From Kitasatospora gansuensis (GTDB lineage: Bacteria; Actinomycetota; Actinomycetes; Streptomycetales; Streptomycetaceae), in contig NZ_JACHJR010000001.1 in the NCBI RefSeq assembly GCF_014203705.1, positions 3,286,001 to 3,350,000 of the forward strand: a DNA stretch of 64,000 nt. The letters run 5' to 3'. Both the position numbers and the translations under genes were made by a program. This document shows, one piece after another, positions 16,358-25,881 of the stretch (within the stretch, counting starts at the first letter, position 1; each line of letters opens with the position of its first letter). Below the pieces are notes generated by a model. The model was not told the origin of the DNA, did not search any database, and worked only from the letters and a program-made list of their open reading frames with translations.

Positions 16358-18679
16358 CTACGCCGGGGCGAAGTAGCCGAACAGGTCGGCGATCAGCTCC
16401 ACGTCGCCCTGACTCCCGTTGTAGAAGGCGTTCTTGCCTCCCGCACCGGTGGCCACCACCACGTGGTTCGGAACGGTCTGCCCCGTCACCCAGTTGAGGT
16501 TCGAGACCACCGGCCGCTCGGTGGCGTCCGGGTACACGGTCAGGAATCCCGGTGCGGCGGTTCCGGTCACCGTCACGTTCATCGCGACCGCGCTAGCACC
16601 GGGGTACTCGACCACCTCGACGCTCCGGGTGGCTCCGCCCCGCACCGTTTCGCCGGGCTCCCACTCGTCGTACCAGGGCAACGAGCCCCGGGTGTCGGCC
16701 TTCCGCACCGGCACCAGCGCGTGGAACTGGTCGCCCCCGGTCTTGGTGTAGCACCCCGCGAGATCGGCGATCAGCTGGACCTGGCCCGGGCCGCTACCGG
16801 CCACGAACAGCGAGACCTTGCCGTCCTTCACCGGGACGGTCACCAGGTTCGGGACCACCTGGCCCTTGACCCAGTTGAGGCTGGACGCGGTCGGCCGCTG
16901 CTCTCCGTGCGGGTAGGCGGTCAGGAAACCGCCGTCGGTGGCGTCCGCCACCGTCACGTTCAGGGTCACGGCGGTGACGCCGGTGGCGGGCACCCCGTTC
17001 GCCCCGGTCACCTGGAGGTCGACCGTACCGCCCTGCCGGACCGGCGCCTTGGCGGCACCCAGGCCCTCGCGGGTGTCGAGCAGCCGCACCGGGGACTTGG
17101 CGGTGAAGCCGCTGCCCTTGGTGCTGTAGAAGCCGAGCAGGTCGGCCAGCACGTGCACGGTGCCGCCGCTGCCGTTGAAGAACGACACCTTGCCGTCCCG
17201 GACCTGAGTGGTCACCAGGTTCGGGATCGTCTGCCCGGCGGTCCAGTTGAGGTTCGAGGCGGTCGGCCGCTCCGCGCCGTGCGGATACACCGTCAGGAAG
17301 CCGCCGCCGGTGGACTCGGTGACCGTCACGTTCATGGTCACGGCCGTCACACCATCGGCCGGCAGCCCGTTCAGCCCAGTGACCGGCAAGTCCATCGTGG
17401 CCCCCGGAGCGACCGGCACCCGGGCCGGGACACCGGTCGCCTCCCGGGTGTCCAGTACCCGGACCGGCCCGACGGGGGTGTAGCGGGACCCGAAGTTGAC
17501 CAACTCCTCCGCGCCCCGGTCCCGCCGTCCGCTGCCGGTCCCGGTGTCGGCCACCCAGGGGTCGTCCAGTGCCGACGATCCCCGTACGTCCACGGCCGAC
17601 ATGCCGGGCGCGCTCTCGTCCGCCGAGTCGATCGCCGGGGAGGTCCGCTCCCCCGTGTCACCCACCGAGCCGGGCAGGTTGGGCGCACCGATGACATCGT
17701 GCGCCCCCTGGCCGGAGGCCGCCGCGAACTGCGCGACCTCGTCGTACACGGTGCCCGCCCAGCTGTAGGCGGGCAGGCCGGCCCCGCTGTCGTGAAGGTT
17801 GTACGCGACCCTGGCGCCGGCCTTCGCCTCCTGGTCCACCCACAGCCCGGCGCGCTGTCCGGGGTCCGTGCAGGTACTGCCGGTGCTGTCGGTGCTGTCG
17901 GTGAGGACGTTGTTCATGACCGTCGCCCCGGTCGAGGCACCGGTCAGCCGGATCGCGGCCTCGCAGTGGCTGTCCACAGTGTTGGCCACGATCACCGTGC
18001 CCGGGGCTCCGTCGGCCACGATGCCGGGATGCCCACCGGCGGCGATCAGGTTGGTCGAGACGACCGTGTCCCGGACTCCCGGTTCCAGCACCACCAGGCC
18101 GCTGCGCTCCCCTGAGGCGTTCCGGGCCAGCGTGACGTTCCGGGCCGCGCCGGTGACCCGGACCCGTGGGTCTTCGCCGATCAGACCGGTGAGCAGATTG
18201 CCGGACAGGTTCACCTCGGTGCCGCCGTCGATCACCACCGACTCGTGGTACCCGAGCAGTTCGACCCCGCTGATCCGGACGTGACTCACCCCGCTGAGCG
18301 TGAACGCGGGCGGCATGCCCTCGAACCGCCAGAAGCCGATCTCGGTCTGCGGGGCGCGGTACCCGGCGCCCGGACCACCCGCGCCGATGAAGGTGATCGG
18401 TGCCTCGACGGTGCCGGAGCGGGTCAGTGTGACGGACTCCCGGTACTCGCCCGCTCCGATGAGCACCGTCTGTCCCGGCTCCACCTTGGCCGCCGCGGCC
18501 GAGACGGTGCAGTACGGCTGCTCCAGTGTTCCGGTGCCCGCGTCCGAACAGTTCCCGTTGAGCTTGTTGACGTAGAGCGTGGCGCTCGCCGCCACCGCCG
18601 TACCGGCCCCGAGCGCGGGCAGACTCACCGCGCCGAGCAGCAGGACAGCCCCCGTGAATGCCGCTGTAAGAGTTCTGAT
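16358..18679 (-). CDS. secreted right-handed beta-helix protein with three LDTR/GYY modules (array gene 6, last transcribed)
   Basis: Most divergent member of the array, 773 residues if read from ATC at 18679. GGAGG at 18690-18686 lies 6 nt upstream and ATC AGA ACT CTT begins a signal peptide (RTLTAAFTGAVLLLGAVSLP). The first in-frame GTG is codon 18, inside the hydrophobic core; another possible start far upstream (18784) lacks a ribosome binding site. Cys44 and Cys57 (NCSDAGTG...PYC) match the other five. Beta-helix about 60-340, linker DSADESAPGMSAVDV at about 349, then modules at about 397-518, 523-644 and 654-773. It ends LFGYFAPA where the paralogues end in Tyr. No catalytic residues are recognised; a surface or extracellular binding role is inferred. 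Confidence 0.82.
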   Translation of the reverse strand: MRTLTAAFTGAVLLLGAVSLPALGAGTAVAASATLYVNKLNGNCSDAGTGTLEQPYCTVSAAAAKVEPGQTVLIGAGEYRESVTLTRSGTVEAPITFIGAGGPGAGYRAPQTEIGFWRFEGMPPAFTLSGVSHVRISGVELLGYHESVVIDGGTEVNLSGNLLTGLIGEDPRVRVTGAARNVTLARNASGERSGLVVLEPGVRDTVVSTNLIAAGGHPGIVADGAPGTVIVANTVDSHCEAAIRLTGASTGATVMNNVLTDSTDSTGSTCTDPGQRAGLWVDQEAKAGARVAYNLHDSGAGLPAYSWAGTVYDEVAQFAAASGQGAHDVIGAPNLPGSVGDTGERTSPAIDSADESAPGMSAVDVRGSSALDDPWVADTGTGSGRRDRGAEELVNFGSRYTPVGPVRVLDTREATGVPARVPVAPGATMDLPVTGLNGLPADGVTAVTMNVTVTESTGGGFLTVYPHGAERPTASNLNWTAGQTIPNLVTTQVRDGKVSFFNGSGGTVHVLADLLGFYSTKGSGFTAKSPVRLLDTREGLGAAKAPVRQGGTVDLQVTGANGVPATGVTAVTLNVTVADATDGGFLTAYPHGEQRPTASSLNWVKGQVVPNLVTVPVKDGKVSLFVAGSGPGQVQLIADLAGCYTKTGGDQFHALVPVRKADTRGSLPWYDEWEPGETVRGGATRSVEVVEYPGASAVAMNVTVTGTAAPGFLTVYPDATERPVVSNLNWVTGQTVPNHVVVATGAGGKNAFYNGSQGDVELIADLFGYFAPA

Positions 18680-18883
18680 GGCGTACCTCCGAAGAAGCGA
18701 CTTCCCCCCACCTGAGGGTGCGTCGTCAGGATGTCCCCCGAGAGCGCCAACTCGGCGCCCACGACCTGTACTTGAAATCGGCATCAGCCGGTTTCCCCAC
18801 GAACTTCGGACGGATCATCGCACACTGCTTCGACTGCGGACCAGGGGGCACCGAAGGCCGGCGGCGTTACGCAGGGCAGTTGC

Positions 18884-21151
18884 TCAGTACGCCTCGTAGC
18901 CGAACAGGTCGACCACCAGGTGCACGGTGCCCCCACTCCCGTTGTAGAAGAGGACCTTGTCGTCCCGGACCGGCACCACGACCTGGTTCGGCACGGTCTG
19001 CCCAGCCGTCCAGTTGAGGTTGGACGCCACCGGACGCGGCGAACCGGCCGGATAGACCGTCAGGAAGCCGGCCGCGGTGGGCTCGGTGACCGTGACGTTC
19101 ATCGTCGCGCTGGTGATGTGCGGCACGCAGACGCCCAGTTCGAGCGTCTGGCCGGGAGCCACCGTGGCGGCCCGACGGGTCTCCAGGCAGGTGTTACTGC
19201 TGTCCACGCGGGTGTCCAGCAGACGCTGCGGCTGCATCGTCCGGAACGCCGTGCGCGCCCAGGCTCTGGCGCCGTAGTAGCCCGCGACGTCGGCGATCAC
19301 GTGCACGGTGCCACCGCTGCCGTTGTAGAACGAGACCTTGCCGTCGACCACCGGAACGGTCACCAGGTTCGCGATGGTCCGCCCGGGCATCCAGTTCAGG
19401 TTGGAGATGACCGGACGGTCCTTCCCGTGCGGATACACCGTCAGGTAGCCACTGCTGGTGGGTTCGGTGACGGTCACGTTCAGGGTGATCGCGGTGGCCC
19501 CGGTGAACGGGACGCCGGGGACCCCCGCCTGAAGCTCGACCGTGCCACCCGGGGCGATCGGCGTCCGGCCGGGCACGCCGATGGCATTCCGGGTGTCCAG
19601 CGAGCGGGACAGGTCCCAGGGGCTGAAGAGGCTGCCGCTGCTGCTGTAGTAGCCCGCCAGGTCGGCGATCACGTCGACGGCGGCACCGCCCACGGAGAAG
19701 GTGACCGTCCCGTCCGCATCGACCGGTACGGTCGCCAGGTTGGCCACCGTCTGCCCGGCGGCCGTCCAGTTGAGGATGGAGCTACTGCCGTTCGAGGTCG
19801 ACAGCCACCCGCCGCCGCTGGTGCCGGTGACCGTCACGTTCATGGTGACGGCGGCGACCCCGTCGGCCGGGACGCCGTGCGCGCCGGTGACCTTGAGCTT
19901 GCGCGTCGAGGTCAGCCGGCCGTTCGGCCCCTCGTCCCGGGTGTCCAGGATCCGGGTCGGCCCGGTCGGGGTGTAGGCGGTGCCGACGTCCCGGTACTCG
20001 GTCGCGCCCCGGTCCCGGAAACCCTTGCCGGTACCGGAGTTGGCCTGGATCGGATCGTCCACCGCGGAGTTGCCGAACGCGTCGACGTCCAGCATGCCGG
20101 GGGCGGTCTCGTCCGCCGAGTCGACGGTGGGCAGCGGGCGGTCGTGCTTCCCGATGTCCTCCCGGATCACCGCGCTGTCGAACGAGTCGTGCGCGCCCTG
20201 GCCGGTCTCCGCGGTGAAGTCCCACCGGCTGTTGTAGCTCTTGGTGCCCCACTCGTACGCCGGACGGTCGTTGACCGTGCTGAGCACGTTGTAGTCGCTC
20301 CGCAGGCCGGACAGAGCGGTCTGGGCGACCTTCACCTGCGGCCGGAGCTCCGCGCGGCACTGGTAGTCGGAGAGCTGACCCGTCGCGACCACGTTGTTGA
20401 CCACCACCGCGTCGGTGGCCGCACCGCCCAGCTCGAGACCCGTCCAGCAGCTGTCGAAGACGGAGTTGCTCACCACGACGGTGGCGGGCGCGTCCACCAC
20501 CGAGATACCGGTGGCGCCAGGGCCGTTGATCAGATTGGTGGTCAGCGTGGTGTGCTTCGCCCCACCGTCCACGACGATCCCGGAGCCCCACATGAACGAG
20601 AGCCAGAACCGTCCGACGGTCACGTCCCTGGAGTCGGCCCCGGTCACCCGCACCGAGGCGGCGGCAGCGCCGGTCACCTGGCCGCTCATGGCCTCGACGT
20701 CCGTGGAGTTCTCCACCAGCAGGCCGTACTGGCTCCCGGCGAAGTGCAGGTCCTTGATCCGCACGTGCTCGGCCCGCACGACCGAGAGGCCCGTCGCCAA
20801 CTCGCGGCTGCCGACCGTGACGTCCGAGGGCCACTGGCCCCACACGTAGGGGGTCCTGGTGAACGTGATCGGTGCGTTCGCCGTACCGGAGCGGGTCAGC
20901 TTGACCTGCTCCGGGTAGTCGCCCGGGGCGATGCTCACGGTCTGGCCGGGCAGCACCACGTCGGCGGCCTTCTGGACGGTGCAGAACGGCTGCGCCTGCA
21001 GACCGCTGCCCGTGTCGGAACAGTGGGCGTCCGCGGCGTTGTTGACGTAGACGTTGAGCGGAGCGGCGGCCGCGCCGCCCGGCCCGAAGGCGGGCAGGGC
21101 GAGCATGCTGAGCAGTGCGGCGGCGCTCAGCGCGCCGATGCGGGTTCTGAT
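18884..21151 (-). CDS. secreted right-handed beta-helix protein with three LDTR/GYY modules (array gene 5)
   Basis: 755 residues from ATC at 21151, with GGAGG 6 nt upstream (21162-21158). This copy is the strongest case for ATC: upstream in the same frame there is no ATG, GTG or TTG before a stop. The first downstream ATG (21106) is codon 16, in the middle of the signal peptide, and would remove its basic n-region. Cys44/Cys57; beta-helix about 60-335 with NNV/NSVF-type turns (VVVSNSVFDSC, AVVVNNVVATG). The linker contains DSADETAPGMLDVD and NSGTGKGFRDRGATE (about 373). Modules are at about 391-501, 510-625 and 637-755, ending FGYEAY. The third module has an extra Cys pair (TCLETRR, LGVCVP). 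Confidence 0.83.
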   Translation of the reverse strand: MRTRIGALSAAALLSMLALPAFGPGGAAAAPLNVYVNNAADAHCSDTGSGLQAQPFCTVQKAADVVLPGQTVSIAPGDYPEQVKLTRSGTANAPITFTRTPYVWGQWPSDVTVGSRELATGLSVVRAEHVRIKDLHFAGSQYGLLVENSTDVEAMSGQVTGAAAASVRVTGADSRDVTVGRFWLSFMWGSGIVVDGGAKHTTLTTNLINGPGATGISVVDAPATVVVSNSVFDSCWTGLELGGAATDAVVVNNVVATGQLSDYQCRAELRPQVKVAQTALSGLRSDYNVLSTVNDRPAYEWGTKSYNSRWDFTAETGQGAHDSFDSAVIREDIGKHDRPLPTVDSADETAPGMLDVDAFGNSAVDDPIQANSGTGKGFRDRGATEYRDVGTAYTPTGPTRILDTRDEGPNGRLTSTRKLKVTGAHGVPADGVAAVTMNVTVTGTSGGGWLSTSNGSSSILNWTAAGQTVANLATVPVDADGTVTFSVGGAAVDVIADLAGYYSSSGSLFSPWDLSRSLDTRNAIGVPGRTPIAPGGTVELQAGVPGVPFTGATAITLNVTVTEPTSSGYLTVYPHGKDRPVISNLNWMPGRTIANLVTVPVVDGKVSFYNGSGGTVHVIADVAGYYGARAWARTAFRTMQPQRLLDTRVDSSNTCLETRRAATVAPGQTLELGVCVPHITSATMNVTVTEPTAAGFLTVYPAGSPRPVASNLNWTAGQTVPNQVVVPVRDDKVLFYNGSGGTVHLVVDLFGYEAY

Positions 21152-21175
21152 GGCGTTCCTCCGAGGAGTCGATCG

Positions 21176-21217
21176 CCCGATGGCCCGCCCCCGCCGGAGC
21201 GGGGACGGGCCATCGGG
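21176..21217 (-). terminator. hairpin between array genes 4 and 5
   Basis: Long inverted repeat, CCCGATGGCCCG opposite CGGGCCATCGGG with one mismatch in the stem, just past the stop of the gene at 21235. It ends or attenuates transcription before the next paralogue. Confidence 0.65.
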
Positions 21218-21234
21218 CGGCTCAGGACGGTGGC

Positions 21235-23511
21235 TCAGTAGGACTGGAGGCCGAACATGTCGACCACGAGGTGCACGGTGCCCGCACTGCCGTTGTAGAA
21301 GGAGACCTTCTGGTTGCGGACCGGCACCACGACCTGGTTCGGGATGGTCTGCCCGGCGGTCCAGTTGATGTTGGACGCAACCGGGCGCGGCGAACCGGTC
21401 GGGAAGACCGTCAGGAAGCCGGCGGCCGTGGGCTCGGTGACCGTGACGTTCATGGTCACGCTGGTGAAGTTCTGCCAGCAGACGCCCAGTTCGAGCGTTT
21501 CGCCGGGTCGGACGGCCGCCGCCGGGCGTGTCGGGATCGTCCGGCAGGGGCCATGGCTGTCAACGCGGGTGTCCAGCATTCGGCCGGGCTGCTTCGGCCG
21601 GTACGCGTCGTGGCCCTGGGCGCTGTAGTAGCCCGCGACGTCGGCGATCACGTGCACCGTGCCGCCACTGCCGTTGTAGAACGAGACCTTGCCGTCCACC
21701 ACCGGGACCGTCACCAGGTTGGCGAGGGTCCGCCCGGGCGTCCAGTTCAGGCTGGAGATGACCGGACGGTCCTTCCCGTGCGGATACACCGTCAGGTAAC
21801 CGCCACCGGTGGGCTCCGTGACCGTCACGTTCATCGTCACGGCGGTGACCCCGGTGGCCGGGACACCGTTGTTGCCTGCCACCTGGAGCTCGACGGTGCC
21901 ACCGGGGGCGACCGGCGTGCGGCCTGGCACCCCGACGGCCTCCCTGGTGTCCAGCGCACGGGACGGATCGGTCGCGGTGAAGATGCTGCCGCTGCCGCTG
22001 CCGCTGTAGTAGCCCGCCAGGTCGGCGATCAGGTCCACGCTGGAGCCACCCAGGGAGAACGTGACCGTACCGTCCTGATCGACCGGCACGGTCACCAGGT
22101 TGGCCACCGTCTGGTCGGGCCCCGACCAGTTGAGCACCGAACTGCTGCCGTTTGAGGTCGAAAGGTAACCGCCACTGCTGGTCGCGGTGACGGTCACGTT
22201 CATCGTGACGGCGGCGACCCCGTCGGCCGGGACCCCGTTCGCACCGGTGACCTTGAGCTTGCGCGTCGAGACCAGTCGGCCGCTCGGCCCCTCGTCCCGG
22301 GTGTCCAGGATCCGGGTCGGCCCGGTCGGGGTGTAGGCGGTGCCGACGTCAATCAACTCGCTGGCACCCCGGTCCCGGAAGCCCTTTCCGGTACCGGAGT
22401 TGGGCTTGATCGGGTCGTCCACCGGGGCGAAGCCGTCCAGGTCGACATCCAACATGCCGGGCGCGCTCTCGTCCGCCGAGTCGACGGTGGGCAGCGGACC
22501 TGCGTGCTTGTCGCCCTGGTAGTCCATCGCCAAGCTGGCGAACGAGTCGTGCGCGCCCTGGCCCGTCGCGGCCGTGAACGTCTGCTGGTTGTCGTAGTTC
22601 ACCGGGCCCCACTGGTAGGCCGGACGGCCGTTGACCGCGCTGACCACGTTGTAGTCGGCGCGGAGACCGGATCTAGCCACCGAGCCGACCTTCACCAGGG
22701 GCACCGGCTGGGAACAGTAATCGTTCGCAAGGATGTTCGCTGCGACCACGTTGTTGACCACAACGGCATCGGTGGACTCGCCGCTGAGCTCCAGCTCGGT
22801 GTGGCACTCCGAGTAGAGCGTGTTGCTCACCACGACGATGGCAGGCGAGTCGACGACCGAAACGGCATGGTTCGCGTCGATCCAGTTGGTGGTCAGTGTG
22901 GTGTTCTTCGCCCCACCGTCGACCACGATCCCGGCCGCCGAGTAGTGCCTGACGTTGAATCGGCCGATGGTCACGTTCCGGGAGTCGGCACCGGTGACCC
23001 GCACCGCCGCGACGGAGGAGGTCTGGCCCCAGCCCTCGATGTCGCCGCGCATTGCCTGGACGTCGACGGAGTTCTCCACCAACAGACCCTGCTGGCTCCC
23101 GGAGAACCCGAGATCGCGAATCCGCACGTGCTGGGCACCCACCACCGAGAAGCCGGTGGCGACTTGGGAGGAGCCGATCGTGCTTCTCACCATGGTCGGT
23201 GGAGCCGAAGACGGGCCCGCGAAGGTGATCGGTGCACCCTCCGTCCCCGAGCGGGTCAGCTTCACCGCCTCCGGGTACGTGCCGTTGGCGATGTTCACCG
23301 TCTGGCCCGGCAGCACCGCGTCGGCGGCCGCCTGGACGGTGCAGAACGGCTGCGCCTGCAGACCGCCGCCTGCGTCCGAACAGTGCGCCTCCGCAGCGTT
23401 GTTGACATAGATGTTGAGCGGAGCGGCAGCCGCACCGCCGGGCCCGAAGGCGGGCAACGCCAGCACGCCGAGCAGTACGGCGCCCGCGAGGGCCCCTGTA
23501 CGAGTTCTGAT
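21235..23511 (-). CDS. secreted right-handed beta-helix protein with three LDTR/GYY modules (array gene 4)
   Basis: 758 residues from ATC at 23511; GGAGG at 23522-23518, 6 nt upstream. The signal peptide is RTRTGALAGAVLLGVLALP followed by a GGAAAA cleavage region; its only standard start codon is a GTG at codon 16. Cys44/Cys57 conserved. The beta-helix region carries IRDLGFSGSQQGLLVENSVD and VVVSNTLYSEC turns. The linker reads DSADESAPGMLDVDLDGF then NSGTGKGFRDRGASE. The modules follow, the third again with an extra cysteine pair (HGPCRTIP, LGVCWQ). Ends FGLQSY. It is only 41 bp downstream of gene 3 with no hairpin between, so the two are probably cotranscribed. Confidence 0.83.
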   Translation of the reverse strand: MRTRTGALAGAVLLGVLALPAFGPGGAAAAPLNIYVNNAAEAHCSDAGGGLQAQPFCTVQAAADAVLPGQTVNIANGTYPEAVKLTRSGTEGAPITFAGPSSAPPTMVRSTIGSSQVATGFSVVGAQHVRIRDLGFSGSQQGLLVENSVDVQAMRGDIEGWGQTSSVAAVRVTGADSRNVTIGRFNVRHYSAAGIVVDGGAKNTTLTTNWIDANHAVSVVDSPAIVVVSNTLYSECHTELELSGESTDAVVVNNVVAANILANDYCSQPVPLVKVGSVARSGLRADYNVVSAVNGRPAYQWGPVNYDNQQTFTAATGQGAHDSFASLAMDYQGDKHAGPLPTVDSADESAPGMLDVDLDGFAPVDDPIKPNSGTGKGFRDRGASELIDVGTAYTPTGPTRILDTRDEGPSGRLVSTRKLKVTGANGVPADGVAAVTMNVTVTATSSGGYLSTSNGSSSVLNWSGPDQTVANLVTVPVDQDGTVTFSLGGSSVDLIADLAGYYSGSGSGSIFTATDPSRALDTREAVGVPGRTPVAPGGTVELQVAGNNGVPATGVTAVTMNVTVTEPTGGGYLTVYPHGKDRPVISSLNWTPGRTLANLVTVPVVDGKVSFYNGSGGTVHVIADVAGYYSAQGHDAYRPKQPGRMLDTRVDSHGPCRTIPTRPAAAVRPGETLELGVCWQNFTSVTMNVTVTEPTAAGFLTVFPTGSPRPVASNINWTAGQTIPNQVVVPVRNQKVSFYNGSAGTVHLVVDMFGLQSY

Positions 23512-23552
23512 GGTGTTCCTCCGAAGAAGTGGGATTGCTGCGGGGCGGTTGC

Positions 23553-25808
23553 TCAGTACGACTGGTAGCCGAACATGTCGACCACGAGGTGCACCGTGCC
23601 GCCGCTGCCGTTGTAGAAGGAGACCTTCTGGTTCCGGACCGGCACCACGACCTGGTTCGGGATGGTCTGCCCGGCGGTCCAGTTGAGGTTGGACGCCACC
23701 GGGCGCGGCGAGCCGGTCGGATAGACCGTCAGGAAGCCGGCCGCGGTGGGCTCGGTGACCGTGACGTTCAGGGTCGCGCTGGTGATGTCCTGCCAGCAGA
23801 CGCCCAGTTCGATCGTCTGGCCGGGGGTCACGACGGCCGCCTGACGGTTCTTCATGCAACCGTCCTGGGTGTTCGTGCGGGTGTCCAACAAGCGGTTCGG
23901 CTGCATCACCCGGTAAACGTCGTGACCCGAGGCGCCGTAGTAGCCCGCGACGTCGGCGATCACGTGCACGGTGCCGCCGCTGCCGTTGTAGAACGAGACC
24001 TTGCCGTCCACCACCGGGACGGTCACCAGGTTGGCGATGGTCCGCCCGGGCGTCCAGTTCAGGCTGGAGATGACCGGGCGGTCCTTCCCGTGCGGATACA
24101 CCGTCAGGTAACCGCCGCCGGTGGGCTCGGTGACCGTCACGTTCATCGTGACGGCGGTGGCCCCGGTGGTCGGGACGCCGTTGTGGCCTGCCACCTGGAG
24201 CTCGACCGTGCCACCGGGCGCGACCGGCGTGTGACCGGGCACGCCGATGGCCTCCCGGGTGTCCAGCGAACGGGACGGGTCGGTCGCGGTGAAGATGCTG
24301 CCGCTGCCGCTGTAGTAGCCCGCCAGGTCAGCGATGACGTCCACTGCGGAGCCACCCAGGTAGAAGGTGACCATGCCATCCACATCGACCGGTACGGTCA
24401 CCAGGTTGGCCACCGTCTGCCCGGCCGCCGACCAGTTGAGGACGGAGCTGCTGCCGTACGAGGTCGACAGGTAGCCGGCGCTGCTGGTGGCGGTGACGGT
24501 CACGTTCATGGTGACCGCCTTGGTGACGAAGGTCGGGACGCCGTTCGAGCCGGTGACCTTGAGCCGGCGCATCGAGGTCAGCCGGCCGTTCTCCCCCTCG
24601 TCCCGGGTGTCCAGGATTCGGGTCGGCCCGGTCGGGGTGTAGGCGGTACCGACGTTCAGGTACTCGGTCGCACCCCTGTCCCGGAAGCCCTTGCCGGTAC
24701 CGGAGTTGGCCTTGACCGGGTCGTCCACCGGGCCTTGGCCGGCCACGTCGACGCCCAGCATCCCGGGCGCACTCTCGTCCGCCGAGTCGACGGTGGGCAG
24801 CGGGCCGAGGTGCCTGTCACCCTGGTACGGGATCACCGGGCTGTCGAACGAGTCGTGCACGCCCTGGTTGGTCTCCGTGGCGAAGGTCGCCTGGCTGCTG
24901 TAGCTCTCGCTGCCCCACTGGTACGCCGGACGGCCGCCGACCGCGCTGACCACGTTGTAGTCGGCCCTCAGGCCGGACCTGGACTCGGCGCTGATCTTCA
25001 CCTGCGGGGTCTGCGAGCCGCAGTTGCCGTCCGACATGGACTCGGCCGCGACCACGTTGTTCATCAGGACGGCGTCGGGAGACTTCCCGGCCAGCTCCAG
25101 TCCGACCCGGCAGCCGGCGTACAGCGAGTTGCTCACCACGACCGTGCCGGGCGAGTCCACCACCGAGACGGCGGTGGCCGAACCGGAGTTGACCAGATTG
25201 GTGGTCAGCGTGGTGCCCTTCGCACCGCCGTCCACCACCATTCCGACACCCGGGGCGTTGAGGAGCGTGAACCGGCCGATGGTGACTTTCTGGGAGTCGG
25301 CACCGGTGACCCGCACCGCAGCGGTGCTGCCACCGACCACCCCACCGTCCGTCACCCGGACGTCGCCGGAGTTCTCCACCAGCAGGCCGAACTGGCTTCC
25401 GGAGAACGAGAGACCACGGATCCAGACGTGCTGGGCCCCCACCACCGAGAATCCGGCCGTGCTCCCGGCGGAGCCGACGTTCACGAAGTTCGGCGTCCAG
25501 TGCCCACCGGGGCCCGCGAAGGTGATCGGCGCCCCCTGGTTCCCCGAGCGGGTCAGCTTCACGGACTCCCGGTACTCGCCCTGGGCGACGTTCACGGTCT
25601 GCCCCGGCAGCACCACGTCGGCGGCCGCTTGCACGGTGCAGAACGGCTGCGACTGCAGACCGCTCCCCGCGTCCGAACAGTGGGCATCCACAGCGTTGTT
25701 GACGTAGATGTTGAGCGGAGCGGCAGCCGCGCCGCCCGGCCCGAAGGCGGGCAGCGCCAGCGCGCCCAGCAGTACGGCGGCGCTCAGCGCGCCGACACGA
25801 GTTCTGAT
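23553..25808 (-). CDS. secreted right-handed beta-helix protein with three LDTR/GYY modules (array gene 3)
   Basis: 751 residues from ATC at 25808; GGAGG at 25819-25815, 6 nt upstream. The signal peptide RTRVGALSAAVLLGALALP contains no ATG, GTG or TTG codon. The nearest upstream in-frame start, GTG 25847, sits inside the hairpin that follows the preceding gene and has no ribosome binding site. Cys44/Cys57 conserved. The beta-helix has NNVVAAESM, VVVSNSLYAGC and IRGLSFSGSQFG turns. Linker, then three modules; the module 3 cysteine pair is DGCMKNRQ and LGVCWQ. Ends FGYQSY. Very similar to its neighbours over modules and signal peptide, less so in the beta-helix. Confidence 0.83.
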   Translation of the reverse strand: MRTRVGALSAAVLLGALALPAFGPGGAAAAPLNIYVNNAVDAHCSDAGSGLQSQPFCTVQAAADVVLPGQTVNVAQGEYRESVKLTRSGNQGAPITFAGPGGHWTPNFVNVGSAGSTAGFSVVGAQHVWIRGLSFSGSQFGLLVENSGDVRVTDGGVVGGSTAAVRVTGADSQKVTIGRFTLLNAPGVGMVVDGGAKGTTLTTNLVNSGSATAVSVVDSPGTVVVSNSLYAGCRVGLELAGKSPDAVLMNNVVAAESMSDGNCGSQTPQVKISAESRSGLRADYNVVSAVGGRPAYQWGSESYSSQATFATETNQGVHDSFDSPVIPYQGDRHLGPLPTVDSADESAPGMLGVDVAGQGPVDDPVKANSGTGKGFRDRGATEYLNVGTAYTPTGPTRILDTRDEGENGRLTSMRRLKVTGSNGVPTFVTKAVTMNVTVTATSSAGYLSTSYGSSSVLNWSAAGQTVANLVTVPVDVDGMVTFYLGGSAVDVIADLAGYYSGSGSIFTATDPSRSLDTREAIGVPGHTPVAPGGTVELQVAGHNGVPTTGATAVTMNVTVTEPTGGGYLTVYPHGKDRPVISSLNWTPGRTIANLVTVPVVDGKVSFYNGSGGTVHVIADVAGYYGASGHDVYRVMQPNRLLDTRTNTQDGCMKNRQAAVVTPGQTIELGVCWQDITSATLNVTVTEPTAAGFLTVYPTGSPRPVASNLNWTAGQTIPNQVVVPVRNQKVSFYNGSGGTVHLVVDMFGYQSY

Positions 25809-25835
25809 GACGGTCCTCCGAAGAAACCGGCCGAT

Positions 25836-25863
25836 GCCCGCCCCCACCGGAGTGGGGACGGGC
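25836..25863 (-). terminator. hairpin between array genes 2 and 3
   Basis: Inverted repeat GCCCGCCCCCA / TGGGGACGGGC in the 73-bp gap, downstream of the stop at 25882. Same position and near-same sequence as the hairpin between genes 4 and 5. Confidence 0.6.
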
Positions 25864-25881
25864 CTGCGGTGGAGCGATTGA

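Noticed and set aside
21106-21106. ATG at 21106 as start of array gene 5
   Set aside because: It is codon 16 in the signal peptide, has no ribosome binding site, and would remove the basic n-region; the ATC at 21151 with GGAGG 6 nt upstream explains all six paralogues.
25836-25863. GTG at 25847 as start of array gene 3
   Set aside because: It lies inside the hairpin terminating the previous gene, lacks a Shine-Dalgarno, and the extension is not shared by the paralogues.
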